A stretch of DNA of 21,943 bases from positions 1 to 21,943 of IMG/VR virus record IMGVR_UViG_3300049716_000091, one strand, 5' to 3'. This DNA is from a virus. The translations under genes and the position numbers were made by a program. The notes under the pieces are model-generated. The model had not been told where the DNA came from. It saw only the letters and a program-made list of their open reading frames with translations, and did not search any database. Shown here one piece after another: positions 1-4,652 of this stretch; the first letter of the stretch is position 1; each line of letters opens with the position of its first letter.

Positions 1-429
1 ATGCCAACAAAAAGCGCTACCCTCGATCTGCGTTCGCTCACGTCTGCCGCCGGGTTAAAGTTGCCTAACGAGATAAGCGGTTCCCTCTATCTGAGTTCGC
101 TCACGTCTGCCGCCGGGTTAAAGTTGCCTAACGAGATAAGCGGTTACCTCGATCTGCGTTCGCTCACGTCTGCCGCCGGGTTAAAGTTGCCTACAAAATG
201 CGGTTACCTCGATCTGCGTTCGCTCACGTCTGCCGCCGGGTTAAAGTTGCCTACAAAATGCGGTTCCCTCTATCTGAGTTCGCTCACGTCTGCCGCCGGG
301 TTAAAGTTGCCTAACGAGATAAGCGGTTCCCTCGATCTGCGTTCGGAAATAAAAAAAGAATATCTTGTAATTGTTGAAAAAATGAAAACAAAACAGAAAA
401 ATCGAAAAGCTAAGACCAGCAAATCATGA
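1..429 (+). CDS. Leucine-rich-like repeat protein (possibly 5'-partial)
   Basis: 142 residues. Residues ~12-113 are five near-identical 20/21-residue repeats built on LTSAAGLKLP followed by NEISG or TKCG and an LYL/LDL strand, then a basic Lys-rich tail (~115-142). The regular spacing of leucines and glycines suggests a short LRR-like solenoid used for binding; no enzyme motif is visible and the target is unknown. The first residues, MPTKSATLDLRS, align with the internal segment LPTKCGYLDLRS. The ATG at base 1 may therefore be an internal codon of a longer gene that begins before the window. Its stop overlaps the next gene's start by 4 bp (ATGA, 426-429), so the two are probably translationally coupled. 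The near-identity of the repeats at DNA level indicates recent expansion. The reading frame is certain; the function is not. Confidence 0.7.
   Translation: MPTKSATLDLRSLTSAAGLKLPNEISGSLYLSSLTSAAGLKLPNEISGYLDLRSLTSAAGLKLPTKCGYLDLRSLTSAAGLKLPTKCGSLYLSSLTSAAGLKLPNEISGSLDLRSEIKKEYLVIVEKMKTKQKNRKAKTSKS
32..340 (+). repeat. Five tandem 60/63-bp repeats inside the LRR-like gene
   Basis: Units start at 32, 95, 158, 218 and 278 and the array ends at 340. Units of 63 bp carry the NEIS variant and units of 60 bp the TKC variant. A second variable segment is either GSLYLS or GYLDLR. The constant core (for example TCGCTCACGTCTGCCGCC) is the same in every unit. The unit boundaries keep the reading frame. 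Confidence 0.95.
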
Positions 430-1862
430 AAGTCCAACTCAGACATTACCAATACGATGGTATTCGAGACATTCGAAACGCCTATTCTCAAGGTTTTCGA
501 GCGCCGCTTTTTGTGCTTCCTACCGGAGGTGGAAAGACAATAGTTTTTTGCTATATCACCGAAATGACGGCGAAAAAAAACAACTCCGTGATAATTTTAA
601 CCCATCGACAAGAGCTTCTTAGACAAACCTCCGACAAACTGGAAGACATGGGTATTTCTCATGGAATTATCGCCGCCGGTCATTCGATGTCTGGCGACTC
701 GATTCAGGTTGCCTCAGTGCAAACGCTCGTTCGAAGATTGGATCAAATTCGACGCGCGCCGGAATTAATAATTATTGACGAGGCGCATCATACCAATGCG
801 GGGACCTGGCGGAAGGTTGTTCAGGCGTTTCCTTCTGCACGACTGCTTGGAGTAACCGCCACGCCGGTAAGGCTTGATGGTACAGGATTGGGCCAAACGG
901 CTGGCGGTTATTTTGATACTCTTATTGAGGGCCCTACTATTAGAGACCTAATCGATCAGGGTTTTCTGGCTCCGCCGATTGTTTACGCTCCGCCAACCGA
1001 TGTCGATTTTTCCAAAGTAAAAATTACCATGGGAGATTTCGCGCAAAAGGAAATCGCTCATAAAATGGATGTTCCAACTATTACCGGATGCGCGATTGAG
1101 CATTATCAACGGATATGCCCAGGAGTTCCGGCAATTGCGTTTTGCGCCACGGTTAAACACGCCGAACACGTGGCCGAGCAATTCAATGCTGCGGGGATCG
1201 CCGCGTCGTCGATAGACGGAACGCTTTCAAGCGCGGTCCGAAAATATCGCATTCAGGCCCTGGCAAACGGGCAATTGTCGGTTTTAACCTCGTGCGAAAT
1301 TATTAGTGAGGGAACCGATATTCCAGTTGTAACCGCGGCGATTATGCTCCGACCGACGCAATCCACGGGATTGTATTTGCAGCAAGCCGGGCGCGTTCTT
1401 CGACCGCACGATGCAAAAACGCATGCCATAATACTTGACCATGTGGGTAATTGCGTTCGTCACGGTTTGGTTGATGATGTTCGCGCGTGGAGTTTGATGG
1501 GATCAAAGCGTAAGCGAATTAAGGAGGGAGAAGAAGTAGTTAAAATTCGCAAATGCGCGAAATGCTTTGCCGTTTTTTCTTGGAACCTTCCTCATTGTCC
1601 GCAATGTGGAACGAACTATGCTATGTCTCCTGGGAATGGTCGAGATGTTAAACAGGTTTCCGGGAACCTGGTGCAAATTACAAAGGCCGACATTGATGCG
1701 ATTAGAATGAAGCGTCGGCTCGAAATAGGTATGGCGCATAGCTTAGAGGATTTGGTACAGATCGGAAAATCTCGCGGGTATCATCCGGGATGGGCTGGAC
1801 GAATTTGGAATGTGCGCCGAATGAAATATCATACAGAGAAGCATCATACAGGGGTTGTATGA
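426..1862 (+). CDS. SF2 DEAD/DEAH-box helicase with C-terminal zinc ribbon
   Basis: 478 residues, COG1061/SSL2-like superfamily 2 helicase, expected to unwind or remodel nucleic acid during phage replication or recombination. Visible motifs: Walker A LPTGGGKT (31-38), motif Ia THRQELL (59-65), SVQTL (97-101), DEAH box (118-121), motif III TATP (144-147), motif V SEGTDIP (294-300) and motif VI QQAGRVLRP (319-327). A zinc ribbon follows (C377, C380, C391, C394), then a C-terminal segment RGYHPGWAGRIW of the kind seen in phage and prophage helicases of this group. The length is normal. The ATG at 426 overlaps the previous stop by 4 bp and has no strong Shine-Dalgarno, which fits coupled translation. 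Family call is secure; the exact substrate is not known. Confidence 0.93.
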   Translation: MKVQLRHYQYDGIRDIRNAYSQGFRAPLFVLPTGGGKTIVFCYITEMTAKKNNSVIILTHRQELLRQTSDKLEDMGISHGIIAAGHSMSGDSIQVASVQTLVRRLDQIRRAPELIIIDEAHHTNAGTWRKVVQAFPSARLLGVTATPVRLDGTGLGQTAGGYFDTLIEGPTIRDLIDQGFLAPPIVYAPPTDVDFSKVKITMGDFAQKEIAHKMDVPTITGCAIEHYQRICPGVPAIAFCATVKHAEHVAEQFNAAGIAASSIDGTLSSAVRKYRIQALANGQLSVLTSCEIISEGTDIPVVTAAIMLRPTQSTGLYLQQAGRVLRPHDAKTHAIILDHVGNCVRHGLVDDVRAWSLMGSKRKRIKEGEEVVKIRKCAKCFAVFSWNLPHCPQCGTNYAMSPGNGRDVKQVSGNLVQITKADIDAIRMKRRLEIGMAHSLEDLVQIGKSRGYHPGWAGRIWNVRRMKYHTEKHHTGVV

Positions 1863-1960
1863 AAATCGCTTGGTTTATAATAGGGTGTCTGAGTGTAATG
1901 GCTGGAATGTGGGTATCTTGGACCTTTTCAAATTTCATAGTAAGGATTATATGTGGATAA
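1859..1960 (+). CDS. Very small membrane protein (33 aa)
   Basis: Short gene with ATG at 1859 and TGA of the helicase at 1860-1862, an ATGA overlap. The product begins MKIAWFIIGCLSVMAGMWVS, is dominated by one hydrophobic segment (~3-29) and ends in a basic RIICG tail at TAA 1958-1960. It overlaps the next gene (ATG at 1951) by 10 bp in another frame. The exact stop/start overlap at one end and the good start at the other support it as a real gene. No function can be assigned; a single-span inner-membrane peptide is the likely form. Confidence 0.55.
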   Translation: MKIAWFIIGCLSVMAGMWVSWTFSNFIVRIICG

Positions 1961-2091
1961 TTCTTGGAATCGTTTTAGGATTTGTCGGAACCGTTTTTGT
2001 AATTGGATTATGTAAAGCCGCGCATAAGAGAGATTGCGCGTTTTGCAAGCATAGGGATGATTGTCGTTATCAATGTTATTTGGAGGGATAA
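1951..2091 (+). CDS. Small membrane protein with Cys-rich tail (46 aa)
   Basis: Starts at ATG 1951, with an AAGGA Shine-Dalgarno-like sequence about 6 bp upstream; a further upstream TTG in the same frame (1855) would swallow the neighbouring gene and is less likely. The product begins MWIILGIVLGFVGTVFVIGL, one clear transmembrane helix, followed by a short basic tail with four cysteines (pattern C-x2-C-x6-C-x4-C plus His residues) able to bind a metal ion. It ends at TAA 2089-2091, immediately before the next ATG. Function unknown. Confidence 0.6.
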   Translation: MWIILGIVLGFVGTVFVIGLCKAAHKRDCAFCKHRDDCRYQCYLEG

Positions 2092-2271
2092 ATGGATTCT
2101 ACGTTTAATCAGAGACGCGCATTATTCAATATGTATACTGCGCTCAAAAAGCCTAACAACGAAATCGCTAAAATTCGAAACATGGAATTTAATGAGGCAA
2201 GTATTGCGATTGCGGATGCGAAAAAAGAAATCGAATCAAAAGGGTTTCCGGTCCCGGATGAGGAAAAATGA
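2092..2271 (+). CDS. Hypothetical protein (59 aa)
   Basis: ATG at 2092 directly abuts the previous stop and is preceded by a good TTGGAGGGA Shine-Dalgarno (about 2082-2089). The product starts MDSTFNQRRALFNMYTALKK and is mostly charged helix, ending in PVPDEEK; no known domain is visible. Its TGA (2269-2271) overlaps the next ATG by 4 bp. Coupling on both sides and the strong ribosome site make this the real frame; a longer competing frame across 2003-2422 is an out-of-frame shadow. Confidence 0.75.
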   Translation: MDSTFNQRRALFNMYTALKKPNNEIAKIRNMEFNEASIAIADAKKEIESKGFPVPDEEK

Positions 2272-2480
2272 CAACAACACATCAGGCAAGCACGTCGTGT
2301 CCCTCATGCGGATCATGGTATCGAAACGGCGACAAATGCAATATTTGCGGTACGGTTATTCAAGAACCGGAAGAAAAAACGACTCAATTTGTTCGGCAAA
2401 ATATTGGCCGTCAATGGAGTAAATCGAAGCATCGATATTTAACCACCAAGGAAATCGCGGAAGGACAGAAGGGAGGATAA
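2268..2480 (+). CDS. Small zinc-ribbon protein (70 aa)
   Basis: 70 residues with a four-cysteine zinc ribbon near the N terminus: CPSCG (from residue 11) and CNICG (from residue 24), followed by a charged helical tail (KSKHRYLTTKEIAEGQKGG). Such ribbons commonly mediate nucleic-acid or protein contacts in phage proteins. It overlaps the upstream gene by 4 bp (ATGA), and its TAA shares one base with the downstream ATG (TAATG at 2478-2482). Specific role unknown. Confidence 0.75.
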   Translation: MTTTHQASTSCPSCGSWYRNGDKCNICGTVIQEPEEKTTQFVRQNIGRQWSKSKHRYLTTKEIAEGQKGG

Positions 2481-2875
2481 TGCTCGAATCGCCCATACAA
2501 AACAAAATTATGCTTGCTCTGGGGAGCCGTCCGGATGTTCGTATTTTCCGTAACAATGTCGGGAACGGATTTTTCGGGCGCGCGTTCGAAGAATCCGGGC
2601 GCTGCGTGACTCTCATTGATTACCGGCGCGTGCAATTCGGGCTAGCCGTTGGATCATCTGATTTGATAGGGTTTAAATCGGTGGAGATAACGCCAGACAT
2701 GGTTGGTAAACGTGTTGCCGTTTTTTTGTCGCCCGAAGTCAAGATACCTGGAGCGAGCGGGAAAGAACATCAAAAAAACTGGCGCGATATGGTTTCTTCC
2801 TTCGGAGGAATATCAGGAATTGTAAAATCGGTAGACGAGGCGCAAGAGTTGGTTGGAAAGCAGGGCGAATTATGA
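2480..2875 (+). CDS. VRR-NUC domain nuclease
   Basis: 131 residues matching the stand-alone phage VRR-NUC family, PD-(D/E)XK-type endonucleases thought to act on branched or recombination DNA. Visible elements in order: an N-terminal Glu (E3) with Q7, the VRIFRNNVG strand (20-28), GLAVGSSDLIGF containing the catalytic Asp D61, the E-x-K pair in SPEVK (E86, K88), HQKNW (97-101) and the closing FGGISGIVKSVDEA. The length is typical. A GGAGG Shine-Dalgarno (2472-2476) precedes the start. Gene neighbourhood with an SF2 helicase is common for this family and suggests joint work on replication or recombination intermediates. Confidence 0.88.
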   Translation: MLESPIQNKIMLALGSRPDVRIFRNNVGNGFFGRAFEESGRCVTLIDYRRVQFGLAVGSSDLIGFKSVEITPDMVGKRVAVFLSPEVKIPGASGKEHQKNWRDMVSSFGGISGIVKSVDEAQELVGKQGEL

Positions 2876-3003
2876 AACCTGTTTGTCCATATTCCGTAAA
2901 ATGCGAAGAAGATCGACCATGTAAGTTATCAATTACAAAGAGGGAAAAAGTAGCTTGTCCATTTGTCGAGAAAGCAATAATAAAAACAACGGCGGAAGGT
3001 TGA
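2872..3003 (+). CDS. Small cysteine-containing protein (43 aa)
   Basis: ATG 2872 overlaps the nuclease stop (ATGA, 2872-2875). The product begins MKPVCPYSVKCEEDRPCKLS and contains cysteines at 5, 11, 17 and 29, spaced so that a small metal-binding fold is possible. It ends at TGA 3001-3003, inside the left arm of a hairpin. No family is recognised. Last member of the coupled chain that starts at base 1. Confidence 0.6.
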   Translation: MKPVCPYSVKCEEDRPCKLSITKREKVACPFVEKAIIKTTAEG

Positions 3004-3023
3004 CATTAAAACGTCAACCGTTT
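2998..3023 (+). terminator. Weak hairpin at the end of the first gene chain
   Basis: GGTTGAC (2998-3004) pairs perfectly with GTCAACC (3013-3019) across an 8-base loop, followed only by GTTT. The stem contains the stop codon of the 43-aa gene. It may be a weak terminator or a 3' stabilising stem. The AT-rich leader up to 3070 probably carries start signals for the next gene, but I could not fix a convincing -35/-10 pair. Confidence 0.35.
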
Positions 3024-3070
3024 CACTCGTTGTCCAAAATTTTGTAAACTATTAATTTTATAGGCAGCGC

Positions 3071-3904
3071 ATGAAAATAGCAAGAGTATTCCCAACAAAA
3101 ACCAGATTGTCACCTATCGACTCTCTTGCCTATTTTGATGTGCCGGGAATGTTTGACGAAGCAGATGAGGTACATGTAAGCACTCTTTTTACATGGGATA
3201 AAGGCCGCGCTGAATATTTAGCGGGTCAATGGCGACACGTCGCGCCGGTTACGTTTGGAGGCCCGGTTTACAATCAACCGGGCGCAACCTTCGTGCCTGG
3301 AAAATACGTCCGTGAAGGTGCGGTAATAACGTCTCGCGGGTGTCCGAATAGGTGTTGGTTTTGCTCAGTATGGAAACGTGAATCCGGCCTTTTAGAGTTG
3401 CCAATCAATGCCGGAACAAACATTCTCGATGATAATTTACTGGCATGTTCGGAGCGGCATATACGCGCAGTTTTTGCTATGCTTAAGGTACAACACGGGC
3501 CAAAGCAGTTTACAGGAGGTCTCGAAGCAAATAGGCTTTTGCCTTGGCATGTAGATTTACTTGCCGACCTGCGGCCCGCTCAGATGTTTTTCGCGCTTGA
3601 TACTCCGGACGACGAAGAACCGCTCCGAACCGCCTCAAAGATACTAAGGCAGGCCGGATTCACTCGGAATGCGATGCGGTGTTATGTTTTAATAGGCTAT
3701 CCGCGAGACACGATTCAACAAGCGGAAACGAGGTTGCGCCTTTGTTTAGATTTAGGTTTTTTTCCTATGGCAATGTTGTGGCGCGACGAAAACGGTAAAG
3801 TGGATATAAATTGGCGAAAGTTTCAACGCGAATGGGCGCGGCCTGCTATAATAGCAAGCAAATGCGCTGCGGGAGCTTTCGGAAGTTTACAAAACATCGG
3901 CTAA
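3071..3904 (+). CDS. Phage-type radical SAM protein
   Basis: 277 residues with the radical-SAM iron-sulfur motif C-x3-C-x2-C in SRGCPNRCWFCSVW (C91, C95, C98), which binds a 4Fe-4S cluster and cleaves S-adenosylmethionine to a radical. Other conserved-looking segments are VTFGGPVYNQPG (~60-71), NILDDNLLAC (~117-126), FTGGLEANRLLPWH and CYVLIGYPRDT. I recognise this arrangement as a compact radical SAM family found in phages and plasmids whose substrate is not established. It has no visible B12 domain or auxiliary cluster motif. A weak AGG-type ribosome site precedes ATG 3071. It sits between nuclease/helicase and primase genes, so nucleic-acid or nucleotide modification is a reasonable inference only. 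Confidence 0.85.
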   Translation: MKIARVFPTKTRLSPIDSLAYFDVPGMFDEADEVHVSTLFTWDKGRAEYLAGQWRHVAPVTFGGPVYNQPGATFVPGKYVREGAVITSRGCPNRCWFCSVWKRESGLLELPINAGTNILDDNLLACSERHIRAVFAMLKVQHGPKQFTGGLEANRLLPWHVDLLADLRPAQMFFALDTPDDEEPLRTASKILRQAGFTRNAMRCYVLIGYPRDTIQQAETRLRLCLDLGFFPMAMLWRDENGKVDINWRKFQREWARPAIIASKCAAGAFGSLQNIG

Positions 3905-3911
3905 CAGCCGC

Positions 3912-3957
3912 GTTACGAAACGGTCAAGGGTAGCAAGTAAGCGTACCGCATCGTAAC
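3912..3957. other. Imperfect inverted repeat after the radical SAM gene
   Basis: GTTACGA (3912-3918) pairs with TCGTAAC (3951-3957), and CGGT (3921-3924) pairs with ACCG (3945-3948), separated by a symmetrical 2x2 mismatch. This gives 11 base pairs around a 20-base loop. It begins 7 bases after the stop codon and has no T-run, so it is not a standard terminator. It ends just before the tandem duplication begins at 3964. Confidence 0.5.
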
Positions 3958-3963
3958 ACGGCA

Positions 3964-4292
3964 AACGTTGGTTAACATTTGCGAATCTTTGGAGGTTAAT
4001 ATGGCGGCGGAAAAAACATTTCAGGAGTGGTGGGCACGATATTCATATCGCTTTGAGCCTGGACGAATTTTAGAAAATTCTGCGCGAACATGTTGGAATG
4101 ACGCCGCCAAGCTTTCGGAAGATTCGAAAACGTCAACCAACACGGCCAGCCCAAAATTGCCCACTTTTGAGGAACTATCTTCAATCATAGGAATTAAAAA
4201 CAGGCTCAAAGATAGTAACCATCAAAAATGCTTTATTGCGGGTGCTCACGCTATGTACACATTAATAGGTGGGCAACTTCGGGCGTAGCCGG
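3964..4292 (+). repeat. Tandem duplication, copy 1 (329 bp)
   Basis: This 329-bp block, from AACGTTGGTTAAC to GTAGCCGG, is repeated by eye without any difference at 4293-4621. It includes the ribosome site and the full 95-aa gene. AACGTT occurs at both copy starts and again at 4622-4627 just after copy 2, so the duplication is bounded by a 6-bp direct repeat. Confidence 0.97.
4001..4288 (+). CDS. Hypothetical 95-aa protein, copy 1
   Basis: 95 residues beginning MAAEKTFQEWWARYSYRF. ATG 4001 is chosen because GGAGGT (3991-3996) lies just upstream; an in-frame start at 3968 would precede that ribosome site. The N-terminal half is rich in Trp and aromatic residues (EWW, ARTCWNDA), the middle is Ser/Thr/Lys-rich, and the C-terminal half is helical with HQKCFIAGAHAMYTLIGG. 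Small phage proteins with a W-x-A-type helix resemble it loosely, but no family or function is recognised. The stop is TAG at 4286-4288. The product is identical to that of the next gene. Confidence 0.75.
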   Translation: MAAEKTFQEWWARYSYRFEPGRILENSARTCWNDAAKLSEDSKTSTNTASPKLPTFEELSSIIGIKNRLKDSNHQKCFIAGAHAMYTLIGGQLRA

Positions 4293-4621
4293 AACGTTGG
4301 TTAACATTTGCGAATCTTTGGAGGTTAATATGGCGGCGGAAAAAACATTTCAGGAGTGGTGGGCACGATATTCATATCGCTTTGAGCCTGGACGAATTTT
4401 AGAAAATTCTGCGCGAACATGTTGGAATGACGCCGCCAAGCTTTCGGAAGATTCGAAAACGTCAACCAACACGGCCAGCCCAAAATTGCCCACTTTTGAG
4501 GAACTATCTTCAATCATAGGAATTAAAAACAGGCTCAAAGATAGTAACCATCAAAAATGCTTTATTGCGGGTGCTCACGCTATGTACACATTAATAGGTG
4601 GGCAACTTCGGGCGTAGCCGG
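4293..4621 (+). repeat. Tandem duplication, copy 2 (329 bp)
   Basis: Second perfect copy of the 3964-4292 block, in direct orientation with no spacer. After 4621 the sequence continues AACGTTTACAC and diverges from the repeat after AACGTT. Confidence 0.97.
4330..4617 (+). CDS. Hypothetical 95-aa protein, copy 2
   Basis: Identical in protein, DNA and ribosome site to the gene at 4001-4288. ATG 4330 follows the duplicated GGAGGT. A longer in-frame extension upstream to 4228 reads through the tail of copy 1 in a different frame and is an artefact of the duplication junction. Two intact, identical genes would double the dose of this product. No divergence has accumulated, so the event is very recent, is maintained by gene conversion, or is an assembly artefact. 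Confidence 0.72.
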   Translation: MAAEKTFQEWWARYSYRFEPGRILENSARTCWNDAAKLSEDSKTSTNTASPKLPTFEELSSIIGIKNRLKDSNHQKCFIAGAHAMYTLIGGQLRA

Positions 4622-4652
4622 AACGTTTACACTATAGGAAACTTAAAAAAAT

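Noticed and set aside
32-340. Diversity-generating retroelement variable repeat or CRISPR-like array
   Set aside because: Unit differences are not confined to adenine positions, no reverse transcriptase or template repeat is present in the window, and the repeats are contiguous coding units without spacers.
2003-2422. 139-codon plus-strand frame
   Set aside because: It overlaps three better-supported genes (1951, 2092, 2268) that have ribosome sites and exact stop/start overlaps; its composition looks like an out-of-frame shadow.
3912-3957. tRNA gene
   Set aside because: There is no acceptor stem, T-loop sequence or cloverleaf arrangement; only one interrupted stem forms.
3964-4621. Insertion sequence or transposon
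   Set aside because: The duplicated block has no transposase and no terminal inverted repeats; the copies are adjacent, which fits tandem duplication.
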